64,000 bases of DNA from JBLIRR01 sp049472395 (GCA_049472395.1 JBLIRR010000027.1:17218-81217); one strand, 5' to 3'; shown: positions 26,961 to 36,160, counted from the first letter of the stretch. Notes: generated by a model from the sequence alone, not told the origin. A program made the numbers and translations.

Positions 26961-27710
26961 ATGGATAGTTATAAAAATGCGGCACCTGTATATTCAGACT
27001 GCTATTCTCTTGAGAAGAGAGAGCAGATATTCATCCGGCAAGTGGAGAATCAAGAAGATTTAATCAAGGCATTAAATATTCGTTGGAGAGGATATGTAAA
27101 ATATTTTATGAATAAAGAGGACCTAGTAGATCAATATGATTTTGCCCCAAATGTCACCCTCTTTCTTGCTGAAGATGAACACCACAAGGCGGTTGGAACG
27201 CTAAGAATACTTGATCGGGAATATGGGAATATAGAGCTTGATGAGTATATTGATGTAGAGCGCATACTCCCTAATAATGTGTCGCGATGTGCTGAGGTGA
27301 CCCGCTTCTCGATCCCCGCCCATCCTCAGGCAAAATTAATAAAATTGATGCTTTGGAAAGCTTTTCTCCTCTATTGCATGAGGAATAGAATCAATAACAT
27401 ACTTATCTCCGGCAGGCCAGTGGTAAGACGTGCTTACAAATCCTTATTATTTGATGAGGTAGGAACTCATGGTACATACTATCATCCTCGGCTGGGTAAT
27501 TTAGAACATAGATGTTTTATATGCAATATTATTAAAAAGAAACATCTATTAAGCGCGACTAATCCCTCGTTGTATGACTTTTTCTTTGTCAAATATCATG
27601 CTACTATAGACAAAAACTGCTATAGAACCTTTGTGCCTAAAAACCTCATTTTCCGTATACGTCTGCCATATAAGAATACGAATCAGATGCTCTGTAGCGA
27701 GACAATGTAG
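26961..27710 (+). CDS. FeeM-like N-acyl amino acid synthase / GNAT acyltransferase
   Basis: About 249 residues. A GNAT fold with the FeeM/autoinducer-synthase pattern: IRQVENQEDLIKALNIRWRGY start, then NVTLFLAEDEHHKAVGTLRIL, a conserved EVTRFSIP, and ILISGRPVVRRAYKSLLFDEVG with YHPRLGNLEHR. FeeM enzymes join an acyl chain from acyl carrier protein to tyrosine or another amine; related proteins accompany exosortase systems. The product is unknown. The start is the ATG at 26961, whose spacing from the AAAGG site suits it; an ATG three codons earlier sits directly on that site. It is divergent from the PPTase gene and upstream of carAB. Confidence 0.78.
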   Translation: MDSYKNAAPVYSDCYSLEKREQIFIRQVENQEDLIKALNIRWRGYVKYFMNKEDLVDQYDFAPNVTLFLAEDEHHKAVGTLRILDREYGNIELDEYIDVERILPNNVSRCAEVTRFSIPAHPQAKLIKLMLWKAFLLYCMRNRINNILISGRPVVRRAYKSLLFDEVGTHGTYYHPRLGNLEHRCFICNIIKKKHLLSATNPSLYDFFFVKYHATIDKNCYRTFVPKNLIFRIRLPYKNTNQMLCSETM

Positions 27711-27744
27711 CATTTCACGAAAGTACTAACTCGTCGCTCCCTCC

Positions 27745-27773
27745 TTGAAAAAAGGGCCCACTTTTGTTACACT
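27745..27773 (+). promoter_or_regulatory. Putative promoter of carAB
   Basis: TTGAAA (27745-27750), a 17-base spacer, then TACACT (27768-27773). The -35 box matches consensus at five of six bases, the -10 box at four of six. The mRNA would have a leader of about 35 bases. No attenuator or arginine/pyrimidine operator was recognised. Confidence 0.45.
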
Positions 27774-27815
27774 CTTAGCGAGCGAGAACTGTTCAATGGC
27801 TCTCGGAGATGTATG

Positions 27816-28889
27816 ATGGAATCAAAGAAATTAAAAGCGAGGTTGGAATTAGAAGATGGCTCTGTATATACAGGGTATTCTTTTGGAGCTCCGCAATCCG
27901 TTGCGGGTGAGGTGGTATTTAATACCAGCATGGTCGGCTATGCCGAGAGCCTGACTGATCCCTCCTATCATGGTCAAATCCTCATATTTACCTATCCTTT
28001 GATCGGAAATTATGGTGTGCCTGGAAAAAGGGTGATCGACAAACTGGATGAGTGGTTTGAATCGGATCGAATTCAGATTAAGGGATTGATTATTCATGAA
28101 TACTCATTTGATTTTAGCCATTGGAGCGCTCAAAAAAGCCTGGGTGAATGGCTCAAAGAGCATAATGTGCCCGGACTTTACAATATAGATACACGTATGC
28201 TTACAAAATGCTTGCGGGATGAGGGCACTATGCTTGGAAGGATCCGCTTTTTTCATGAGGAAATAAATTTCTATGACCCGAATAAAAGCAATCTGGTTGA
28301 AGAAGTAAGCATTAAAGAACCCATTGAATATGGACATGGAGATAAAACGATCATTGTGGTGGATTGCGGATGTAAGGAAAATATAATCCGCAGCTTACTC
28401 AGCCTTGATTTACATGTTCGACGTGTTCCATGGGATTATGATTTTACCAATGAGCACTGCCATGGCCTGATTCTCTCAAATGGGCCCGGCGACCCCAAGA
28501 AATGTGAAAAAACGATAGAACATGTACGTCGGGTTATGGAGCGGCAATTGCCCATATTCGGTATATGTTTGGGAAATCAAATTCTAGCGCTCGCCGCGGG
28601 AGCAGATACGTATAAATTAAAATTCGGGCATAGAAGTCAAAATCAACCTTGCATAGAAGTGGGTACTAAGCGCTGTTACATCAACTCACAAAATCATGGC
28701 TATGCGGTCGATGGCCGAACATTGCCGGAAGGATGGGAGCCATGGTTTATAAATGCCAACGATGGGACTAATGAAGGTATTCGTCATGTATTAAAACCTT
28801 TTATGAGCGTCCAGTTCCATCCTGAAGCAGCGCCAGGTCCTGTCGATACACGGATACTTTTCGAGGACTTCAAGAGAATGCTTTCATGA
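27816..28889 (+). CDS. carA: Carbamoyl-phosphate synthase, small (glutaminase) subunit
   Basis: 357 residues, normal length. The N-terminal domain starts ARLELEDGSVYTGYSFG. The C-terminal class I glutamine amidotransferase domain has ILSNGPGDP, the nucleophile motif GICLGNQIL and the His-Glu pair in QFHPEAAPGP. It releases ammonia from glutamine and channels it to CarB for carbamoyl phosphate, used for pyrimidines and arginine. Two ATGs in tandem (27813 and 27816) could start it; GGAG is seven bases before the second. It overlaps carB by four bases (ATGA). Confidence 0.96.
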   Translation: MESKKLKARLELEDGSVYTGYSFGAPQSVAGEVVFNTSMVGYAESLTDPSYHGQILIFTYPLIGNYGVPGKRVIDKLDEWFESDRIQIKGLIIHEYSFDFSHWSAQKSLGEWLKEHNVPGLYNIDTRMLTKCLRDEGTMLGRIRFFHEEINFYDPNKSNLVEEVSIKEPIEYGHGDKTIIVVDCGCKENIIRSLLSLDLHVRRVPWDYDFTNEHCHGLILSNGPGDPKKCEKTIEHVRRVMERQLPIFGICLGNQILALAAGADTYKLKFGHRSQNQPCIEVGTKRCYINSQNHGYAVDGRTLPEGWEPWFINANDGTNEGIRHVLKPFMSVQFHPEAAPGPVDTRILFEDFKRMLS

Positions 28890-31800
28890 TCGAGATGCCA
28901 AAAAAAGTATTGATTCTTGGAAGCTCAGCCCTTAAGATAGGAGAGGCGGGAGAATTTGATTACTCCGGGAGTCAGGCTATTAAAGCCTTAAAAGACGAAG
29001 GAGTTATGACAATACTCGTCAATCCTAATATTGCCACCTGTCAAACCTCGCATCATCTTGCCGATCAGATATACTTTCTGCCTGTGACTCCCTATTTTGT
29101 CGAACAGATAATAAAAAAAGAAAAACCGGATGGTATCCTTCTGGGATTTGGCGGCCAGACTGCTCTTAACTGCGGCGTGGAACTTGAGAAAAAGGGGCTG
29201 CTCCGTCGCTATGGAGTCAGCATACTTGGCACTCCTGCTCACGCAATCATGAATACCGAGGATAGGGAGAAATTCGTTACCAAATTAAACCAGATACAGG
29301 TAAAGGTTCCTCGAAGTTTTGCAGTAACAAATGTTGATGATGCTGCTCGTATGGCTGATAAAATCGGCTATCCGGTTATGGTCCGCATTGCGTATGCTCT
29401 GGGAGGTCTTGGCTCAGGTGTGTGTTCATATGAGGGGGAAGTGCGCGAGTTAGCCACGAAAGCTCTTTCTTATACACCCCAAATCCTTATTGAAGAGTAC
29501 TTGCTCGGATGGAAAGAGATCGAATATGAAATCGTACGCGACCAGTACGATAACTGCTTTGCCATATGTAATATGGAAAACTTCGATCCTATGGGTATCC
29601 ACACAGGTGAGAGCATCGTTGTTGCTCCCAGCCAGACCCTGACAAATCGTGAGTACCATAAATTACGAGAAATCGCTATTCGCACTGTCCGACATCTTGG
29701 CATAATCGGAGAATGCAATATTCAATATGCACTTGATCCAAAAAGTGAGGATTATCGAGTTATAGAAATCAATGCACGCCTCTCCCGAAGTTCTGCCCTC
29801 GCCTCTAAAGCCACTGGCTATCCATTGGCTGCAATTGCGGCAAAACTGGCGTTAGGATACAGCCTGATTGATCTTAAAAACTCCATTACACGTGTCACAA
29901 AGGCAGCATTTGAGCCTGCTCTTGACTACATTGTAATAAAGATTCCACGATGGGACCTGAAAAAATTTCGGCTTGTATCCAATAAGATAGGCTCTGGGAT
30001 GAAATCAGTGGGAGAAGTGATGGCGATCGGCCGCAAGTTTGAGGAAGTAGTGCAGAAATCACTGCGCATGCTAGAAATAGGCGCTGATGGTCTGGTCTTA
30101 AACAGGGAGATGGAATTCAGCGATATTACGAAGGAATTGGCAGAGCCGACAGACCTTCGCATCTTTGCGATTCCTGAAGCGATAAAGAAAGGATTTTCGA
30201 TTGATACAATTCATGACTTGACCCATATCGACAAATGGTTTCTGTATAAAATCAAAAATATTGTTGATATTGAACATGCGCTTAAAAACGTGGGTGAACA
30301 ACGATGCCCGAGAGATTTGTTGCAGCAAAGCAAGCAGTATGGTTTTTCAGATACGCAAATTGGGCGCGCGCTGGGATTTTCTGAAGAGCATATAAGAAGA
30401 TTACGCAAGGATTATGGTTTAATGCCCTATGTGAAACAGATTGATACCTTGGCTGCGGAATATCCTGCACAAACAAACTATCTTTATCTTACCTACAATG
30501 GGTACGAAGATGATGTGTCATTCCTAGATCGCAACTCTGTAATGGTCCTTGGGGGCGGAGCTTACCGGATCGGCAGTTCTGTCGAATTCGACTGGTGTTG
30601 CGTTAATTGTGTAAAGACCCTTAATCAGTTAAACTATCGAACCATTATGGTCAATTACAATCCGGAAACAGTGAGCACAGACTATGATGAGTGTGATAAA
30701 TTATATTTTGATGAATTATCCTTTGAGACGATTCTTGATATTTACGAAAAAGAAAAGCCCATAGGCATCATTATTTCCATGGGTGGCCAGATTCCGAATA
30801 ATCTTGCTCTCAGATTGCACACCTCACACATATGCATTCTCGGCACAAGCGCATTGAGTATCGATAATGCGGAGGATCGCCATAAATTCTCACAATTATT
30901 GGATGAACTGCATATCGATCAACCTGAGTGGAAGGAGCTTAGATCGATACAAGAGGCGAAATCCTTTGCACAATCGGTGGGATATCCTGTGCTGGTTCGT
31001 CCTTCGTATGTCTTGAGTGGCGCTGCAATGAGTGTTGCCTCGACTCATCAGGAACTTGAAAGATTTCTCAATAAAGCCTCTCACATCTCATCCAAGCACC
31101 CTGTAGTGATCACTAAATTTATTGAAAATGCCAAGGAGATTGAAATCGATGCCGTTGCCAACGAAGGGGAACTGCTCGTGTATGCGATTTCAGAACATGT
31201 TGAAAATGCGGGTGTCCATTCAGGTGATGCAACGCTGGTGCTGCCCCCGCAGCGCACCTTCCTCGAGACCACTCGACGAATAAAGAAAATCGCACGCCAA
31301 CTGGCGAGGCAGTTGAAGATAAATGGCCCCTTTAATGTGCAATTTGTAGCCAAGAACAATGACGTGAAAGTGATCGAGTGTAATCTTCGCGCCTCGCGCA
31401 GCTTTCCCTTTGTGTCTAAGATTTTCAAGGTTAATCTCATTGATATTGCCACTCGTGTTATAATGGGCCGGCATGTTCCCAAAACCGATCGATCTGCCTT
31501 TGACCTCGAATATGTCGGTGTCAAAGCGCCTCAGTTTTCATTTACACGTCTTATTGGCGCTGATCCGACAGTTGGAGTTGAGATGGCGTCTACCGGCGAA
31601 GTAGCCTGTATTGGGGATAATTTTGAAGAGGCCTTTCTCAAGGCGCTCACTGCGGTCGGTTATCCGCTTTCTATTAAAAATGTTTTGCTTTCCACAGGGC
31701 CGATTGATAGCAAAATAGAATTCCTTGAGGGCGCAAGAAAATTGGAAGAATGTGGCATAAAATTTTTTGCCACACCCGGAACAGCCCAATTTATGAGGAA

Positions 31801-32077
31801 CAATGGATTTGAAGTAACACAGCTGCATTGGCCTCTGTCTCAGGAGAAACCCAATGTGCTCGATTATTTAGAGAATAAAAAAATCGACCTTGCCATTAAT
31901 ATCCCAAAGAATTATCAAGAGGAAGAATTAACTAATGATTATATTATACGACGTAAATCAGTTGATTTTGCTATACCTCTTTTTACTAATATTCAATTGG
32001 CTCGTCGATACGCTGATGCTATTTCCCGACTCTCACTCCATGATCTGCACATTAAAAGCTGGAATGAATATGAATAA
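28886..32077 (+). CDS. carB: Carbamoyl-phosphate synthase, large subunit
   Basis: 1063 residues with the full two-half architecture. Each half has an ATP-grasp unit: the first starts VLILGSSALKIGEAGEFDYSG, with NPNIATCQTS and VIEINARLSRSSALASKATGYPLA; the second starts MVLGGGAYRIGSSVEFDWCCVN, with NYNPETVSTDYD and VIECNLRASRSFPFVSK. An oligomerisation segment joins them, and an MGS-like allosteric domain closes the protein from about residue 930 (LSTGPIDSKIEFLEG ... ATPGTAQFMRNNGFEV). The usual Arg-Ala-Ser signature around the ATP site is retained in both halves. Its start overlaps the carA stop, so translation is coupled. Confidence 0.97.
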   Translation: MIEMPKKVLILGSSALKIGEAGEFDYSGSQAIKALKDEGVMTILVNPNIATCQTSHHLADQIYFLPVTPYFVEQIIKKEKPDGILLGFGGQTALNCGVELEKKGLLRRYGVSILGTPAHAIMNTEDREKFVTKLNQIQVKVPRSFAVTNVDDAARMADKIGYPVMVRIAYALGGLGSGVCSYEGEVRELATKALSYTPQILIEEYLLGWKEIEYEIVRDQYDNCFAICNMENFDPMGIHTGESIVVAPSQTLTNREYHKLREIAIRTVRHLGIIGECNIQYALDPKSEDYRVIEINARLSRSSALASKATGYPLAAIAAKLALGYSLIDLKNSITRVTKAAFEPALDYIVIKIPRWDLKKFRLVSNKIGSGMKSVGEVMAIGRKFEEVVQKSLRMLEIGADGLVLNREMEFSDITKELAEPTDLRIFAIPEAIKKGFSIDTIHDLTHIDKWFLYKIKNIVDIEHALKNVGEQRCPRDLLQQSKQYGFSDTQIGRALGFSEEHIRRLRKDYGLMPYVKQIDTLAAEYPAQTNYLYLTYNGYEDDVSFLDRNSVMVLGGGAYRIGSSVEFDWCCVNCVKTLNQLNYRTIMVNYNPETVSTDYDECDKLYFDELSFETILDIYEKEKPIGIIISMGGQIPNNLALRLHTSHICILGTSALSIDNAEDRHKFSQLLDELHIDQPEWKELRSIQEAKSFAQSVGYPVLVRPSYVLSGAAMSVASTHQELERFLNKASHISSKHPVVITKFIENAKEIEIDAVANEGELLVYAISEHVENAGVHSGDATLVLPPQRTFLETTRRIKKIARQLARQLKINGPFNVQFVAKNNDVKVIECNLRASRSFPFVSKIFKVNLIDIATRVIMGRHVPKTDRSAFDLEYVGVKAPQFSFTRLIGADPTVGVEMASTGEVACIGDNFEEAFLKALTAVGYPLSIKNVLLSTGPIDSKIEFLEGARKLEECGIKFFATPGTAQFMRNNGFEVTQLHWPLSQEKPNVLDYLENKKIDLAINIPKNYQEEELTNDYIIRRKSVDFAIPLFTNIQLARRYADAISRLSLHDLHIKSWNEYE

Positions 32078-32255
32078 TTGCTTTGTTAGCAACTATTGAT
32101 ATACCCTCTCTATTTTGATATAGTGGACACAAACTAATACGCAGCATGTATGATAATGAGCTCTAAAATAATGTTCCATTAAGGGGCAAGGGGGGAAGAC
32201 ACTGTCGGCTATTTGCGTTGACATACCGGATAAAATCAAAAAAGCAGCTCAACAG

Positions 32256-33086
32256 ATGCCTACAATATCTCCTATCATGGCGAAAATGGACCAGATCGCG
32301 TGGGAGATGCAAACATCACCAAAGCATCTTGTAAAACTCATAATGCTTGATCCTGTGCTGACTGCAGGGGTAATGAGACTTGTAAACTCATCTTTTTATG
32401 GACTGGCATATAAAGTGCAGTCTTTGGCTCAAGCAGTTGTTCTCGTCGGTATTAATACTGTCAAAAACCTCGCTATTTCCACTGCCATCTTGAGCACCGG
32501 CTTTGTGAAGGGAAAAAAATCACCCATCCACCCGGAGGAATTCTGGCGTCATTGCCTGGCCACTGCTATAGGGTGCAAGCTTCTTGCGAAAAAGCTCGGA
32601 GTCGCTCCTGATGAGCTAGAGACATATTTCATAGCCGGCCTTCTTCATGACGTGGGCAAGATACTTTTTATTAAGGCTGATCCGCACAGTTATCGCAAAG
32701 CATTGACTGAAAGTCAACAGCTTGGTATCTCCCTTGCGTTCTCAGAATTAGCCCATTTCGGATGTTCCCATTCCCAGGCAGGGGGTGTGCTGGCCCGTCA
32801 ATGGAAGCTTGATGATATACTCGTAAAAGTAATAGAACTTCATCATTCGCTCCCTGAAAAGGAGAGCAGTCTGCTGCGAGAAGTTGTCACCATTGCAAAT
32901 AATCTGAGTAAGCAGGCACATATGGGGCAAAGTGGTAATTGTGTAATAGAAGAAATGATTGATGATCTGGCGCTTCGTCTTGGCATTCAATCAAATTCCA
33001 TGCAGCAGATTGCCGGCCAATTGGCCGCGCAGCTTGAAAAAGCATCGGATTTTTTAAACATTGTAAAGGAGCAGGAAAAGGGTTGA
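32256..33086 (+). CDS. HDOD-domain signalling protein
   Basis: At least 276 residues. The HDOD core includes DPVLTAGVMRLVNSSFYGL, QAVVLVGINTVKNLA, HDVGKILF and ELHHS. HDOD proteins are non-catalytic HD relatives that link signals to motility, biofilm or secretion. The frame stays open upstream to a stop at 32069, and the residues just before this ATG (DIPDKIKKAAQQ) look like the normal first helix of the domain. A CTG at 32202, preceded by GGGGGGAAG, is therefore a plausible true start giving 294 residues; the ATG at 32256 is given as the conservative start. It is the first gene of a three-gene operon. Confidence 0.82.
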   Translation: MPTISPIMAKMDQIAWEMQTSPKHLVKLIMLDPVLTAGVMRLVNSSFYGLAYKVQSLAQAVVLVGINTVKNLAISTAILSTGFVKGKKSPIHPEEFWRHCLATAIGCKLLAKKLGVAPDELETYFIAGLLHDVGKILFIKADPHSYRKALTESQQLGISLAFSELAHFGCSHSQAGGVLARQWKLDDILVKVIELHHSLPEKESSLLREVVTIANNLSKQAHMGQSGNCVIEEMIDDLALRLGIQSNSMQQIAGQLAAQLEKASDFLNIVKEQEKG

Positions 33087-34015
33087 GAGTTAAATTTTGG
33101 GGAGTACGAGGCTCAATTCCTACCCCTGGTCCCACTACTGTGCGATATGGCGGGAACACCTCCTGTGTGGAGGTACAAGGAGAAAAGGATGAATGCATCA
33201 TATTGGATGCGGGAACTGGCTTGAGACTTTTGGGGATTGACCTGCTAGAGCGCGCCAAGCCATTGCCCACACTACATCTTTTTATTTCACACACTCATTG
33301 GGACCATATTCAAGGCTTTCCTTTCTTTGCGCCTTGTTATATCCCCGGTACAGAGATTCACGTGAAAGGGCCCGTACACTTCCTGGAATATAAAACACTA
33401 AAGGATATTTTCGATAATCAGATGCAGTATGAATTCTTTCCCATCTCCAATCAGCAACTGGCAGCACATATCACTTATGAAACACTCGATGAAAAAAGAT
33501 TTGAAATCGGCAATTTTACACTACAATCGCAATTTGCAAATCATCCCATTCGAAGCTTAAGTTATAAACTTGAAGAGAATGGCCGGATTGTAGTGTATAC
33601 TGGTGATCATGAGCCTTACTTTAATATATTTGATGATCCTTATAATCATCTTCAGGAGGAAGAAGAAGATGATGATGATATTTTATTTGGAGATATTGAG
33701 TCTGCTGTAAAAGATGCAAACAGGCGGTTTATTGAGTTTATTCGGGACGCGGATTTGCTGATCGTTGACTGCCAATTCACACCGGAAGAATATCCATCAG
33801 AGAAACGCAATTGGGGTCATTCATCATGGAATTATTGCCTTGAATGGATGAAAATAGGGGGGATCAAGCAGATGGCTCTCACTCATCATGATCCTATGAG
33901 AACAGATGAAGCACTTGATAATATAATAAAATCAGTGCATAAAGAAGCAGAAGGCAAAGGATTAGACCCTGAAAAAATTCTAATGGCTCAAGAAGGTATG
34001 GAGGTTTTGGTATGA
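33083..34015 (+). CDS. MBL-fold metallohydrolase (class II cyclic phosphodiesterase / tRNase Z-like group)
   Basis: 310 residues. It starts VKFWGVRGSIPTPGPTTVRYGGNTSC, a common opening of this MBL subgroup. The metal motif is SHTHWDHIQGFPFF (HxHxDH), with later ligands in YTGDHEPYF and LTHHDP. An acidic run, EEEEDDDD, is inserted before the last ligands. Such proteins often accompany HDOD, cNMP or HD-GYP proteins, where cyclic-nucleotide phosphodiesterase activity has been proposed but is not shown here. The start is TTG, overlapping the HDOD stop (TTGA); the next gene overlaps by four bases. Confidence 0.85.
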   Translation: MRVKFWGVRGSIPTPGPTTVRYGGNTSCVEVQGEKDECIILDAGTGLRLLGIDLLERAKPLPTLHLFISHTHWDHIQGFPFFAPCYIPGTEIHVKGPVHFLEYKTLKDIFDNQMQYEFFPISNQQLAAHITYETLDEKRFEIGNFTLQSQFANHPIRSLSYKLEENGRIVVYTGDHEPYFNIFDDPYNHLQEEEEDDDDILFGDIESAVKDANRRFIEFIRDADLLIVDCQFTPEEYPSEKRNWGHSSWNYCLEWMKIGGIKQMALTHHDPMRTDEALDNIIKSVHKEAEGKGLDPEKILMAQEGMEVLV

Positions 34016-34572
34016 GTAGCAATGTAAATCAATATCGACGTCACTTTAAGAAAGGAGAAGACATTCTTAAGGAGGGAGAAACCGGAAGTCACTTGATATT
34101 ACTTGAAAAAGGTATCTTTGATATATGTATACAAGGAAAGAAAGTTAATTCCATTAATGCATCAATTTCGCAAGATTTTGTCGGAGAGGTGGGGGCTATT
34201 CTCGGGACTCCCCGTACCGCATCTGTCATAGCCGCAACAGAATGTATTGCTCTCTGTGTTCCTAAAATCGAACTTGATACCGTTCTTAGAAATTCTCCTT
34301 CACTTGGTATCAAGTTGATTCGCTCCTTATGCGAGAAAATGGTGAGCGCTTCCTCTAATTTAGCAGAAATACAGACTAAAAGCGATTCACTCTTTGAAAC
34401 AGGCAATACTGAAACATCTCTGAGGAATTATATGAAAGGAGTGCTCTATCTTATGGAATTAGCTTCCAAAGATTCCTCCGGAGAGGCAGGGAAGAACCTT
34501 CTCGATTACTTCCTCCGCACAAATCCCTGGTGTATCCAATACGGTGATGAAAAGTTGGTACTCCACAGCTAA
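34012..34572 (+). CDS. Cyclic-nucleotide-binding domain protein
   Basis: 186 residues. One cNMP-binding beta-roll occupies about residues 5-120: FKKGEDILKEGETGSHLILLEKG, then VGEVGAILGTPRTASVIAATE, the phosphate-binding-cassette region with Glu and Arg. No helix-turn-helix follows; the last 60 residues are helical and unrecognised, so it is a sensor without a visible DNA-binding output. It may report nucleotide binding to the HDOD or MBL partners. The ATG overlaps the upstream stop. Its 3' end overlaps the convergent mtaB stop by four bases. Confidence 0.85.
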   Translation: MSSNVNQYRRHFKKGEDILKEGETGSHLILLEKGIFDICIQGKKVNSINASISQDFVGEVGAILGTPRTASVIAATECIALCVPKIELDTVLRNSPSLGIKLIRSLCEKMVSASSNLAEIQTKSDSLFETGNTETSLRNYMKGVLYLMELASKDSSGEAGKNLLDYFLRTNPWCIQYGDEKLVLHS

Positions 34573-35891
34573 TCCATTATTTCAAGGATTTCTCCCTTGA
34601 CCTCATCACCATTAAATGAAATGATCTTGACGCGGACAAAATGATTGAGCAATGCTTCAATCCCTGGATATTGCAGGGAAACAGGGATATAATTATCGGT
34701 TAACGCTATTTTCGATCCTCTCTCGTATCCATCCTTGTGCAATACAAGGGCAATCAAATCCTTCATCAGAAACCTGGACCAAAATTCATTTTTTTTCTTT
34801 ACACTCAGCGCTCTGAGCTTCTTGCTTCTTCGTCGCTTCACCTCTCCTGGAACCTGGTTATTCATGGAACATGCTTTTGTGTTCGGGCGAGGCGAGTAAG
34901 AAAACACATGGAGATAGGCAAGCGGAAGATTATCAATAAAATTATAGGTGCGCTCAAACGACTCGTCACTCTCAGCGGGAAATCCAACGATAACATCTGC
35001 CCCGATTGCGCACGAGGTATGCAATGCAAGTTTGTTTATTAATTCTTCATAATAGTGCGTCGAATAGTCTCGCCCCATTTGTTTTAAGATAGCGTCATCT
35101 CCGCTTTGTAAGGGTATATGAAGATGTGTGCATATTTTCCTCGAGTGATTAAGGATATCTATCAAAAAAGGCGTGAATTCTTGAGGTTCAATAGAGCTTA
35201 GTCGCACCCTCCCCAATCCCGGTAATTGGATAATATCGCTTAGAAGGTCTGAGAGTGTTATATTATCGGATAGATCCTGCCCATACTGGCCAAGATGAGT
35301 GCCTGTGAGCACGATTTCCTTATATCCATTGGCAATTAACGTAACTGTCTGATCAATAACTTCAGGTGCAGGGATACTCCGGCACTTACCCCGCGCCTGC
35401 GGAACGATACAGTAACTGCATGCGGCATTACAGCCTTCTTGCACTTTAATAAATGCCCGTGTATATTCATGAAAATTATTGATAAACATGGAAATCTTGG
35501 GATCGCCATCGGACTTTATACACACACAGGGTTCCTCTCTTTTAGCCCTCTCCTTCCCTGCTTCACCCAAAAAACCTGTTATGTTATATTTTTGAGAATT
35601 TCCGAGGATAAAATCCACACCCGCTATTTTTCTAAAGCTCTCAGGATTAATCTCAACAGAACAACCCGTGACAATAACTAGTGCATCCGGATTTCTCCTC
35701 ACAAATTTTCTTACAGCCTGTCTTGAATGATAATCGCTTTTTTTGGTGACGGCACAGCTATTGACAATGTAAAGATCGGCTTTCTCATCCGGGGGGACAA
35801 TCTCAAATCCGCGCTCTGAGAGCCTCTCCTTAATATAAAAGGTCTCATATTGATTAAGCTTACACCCCAACGTAAATAATGCTGCTCTCAT
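34569..35891 (-). CDS. mtaB: tRNA t6A37 methylthiotransferase
   Basis: About 440 residues, typical length. The MTTase N-terminal domain starts ALFTLGCKLNQYET, with further cluster cysteines in VNSCAVTK and VTGCSVE. The radical SAM core has CNAACSYCIVP (CxxxCxxC) and then LTGTHLGQYG and LHIPLQSGDD. A C-terminal TRAM-like region follows. It converts t6A to ms2t6A at position 37 of tRNAs reading ANN codons. The MtaB branch is favoured over MiaB and RimO by KLNQYE and NSCAVT. The start ATG at 35889-35891 is chosen because the family begins MRxxxxTLGCKxNQ; an upstream ATG would add 24 residues. Confidence 0.9.
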   Translation of the reverse strand: MRAALFTLGCKLNQYETFYIKERLSERGFEIVPPDEKADLYIVNSCAVTKKSDYHSRQAVRKFVRRNPDALVIVTGCSVEINPESFRKIAGVDFILGNSQKYNITGFLGEAGKERAKREEPCVCIKSDGDPKISMFINNFHEYTRAFIKVQEGCNAACSYCIVPQARGKCRSIPAPEVIDQTVTLIANGYKEIVLTGTHLGQYGQDLSDNITLSDLLSDIIQLPGLGRVRLSSIEPQEFTPFLIDILNHSRKICTHLHIPLQSGDDAILKQMGRDYSTHYYEELINKLALHTSCAIGADVIVGFPAESDESFERTYNFIDNLPLAYLHVFSYSPRPNTKACSMNNQVPGEVKRRRSKKLRALSVKKKNEFWSRFLMKDLIALVLHKDGYERGSKIALTDNYIPVSLQYPGIEALLNHFVRVKIISFNGDEVKGEILEIMD

Positions 35892-35988
35892 ACCCACAAA
35901 TCTTATCTCCTTATTGATCAGAATCTTTCCATAAATTTTAGCATGTAAGCACTCAGGATACAATGAATTGTCGCCTTAATTGAATGAC

Positions 35989-36104
35989 GGGGCAATCGCA
36001 TGAAAAATTTTAAAGCCCCTTCTGGATAAAAACAACTTAGCGCATATACACTTTGAACTCTGAACCTGTGAACGAATACTCAAAATTTTTCATGCGATTG
36101 TCCT
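35989..36104. mobile_element. MITE-like element with 23-bp terminal inverted repeats
   Basis: GGGGCAATCGCATGAAAAATTTT (35989-36011) is inverted at 36082-36104 with two mismatches. The 70 bases inside contain no gene. TTGAATGAC occurs at 35980-35988, immediately before the left end, and at 36108-36116, three bases past the right end, consistent with a 9-bp target duplication. The same terminal sequence occurs at 9138-9158. No transposase in the window is matched to it. Confidence 0.75.
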
Positions 36105-36134
36105 AACTTGAATGACTGACTTTGAGACATTTTT

Positions 36135-36160
36135 TTCTATGTATGGTACTATACATAGAA
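36135..36160. promoter_or_regulatory. Perfect palindrome upstream of the DUF4350 pair
   Basis: TTCTATGTAT (36135-36144) and ATACATAGAA (36151-36160) flank GGTACT. The whole is a perfect 10-base inverted repeat ending one base before the ATG at 36161. It could be an operator for a dimeric repressor or a hairpin over the ribosome-binding region. Confidence 0.4.
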
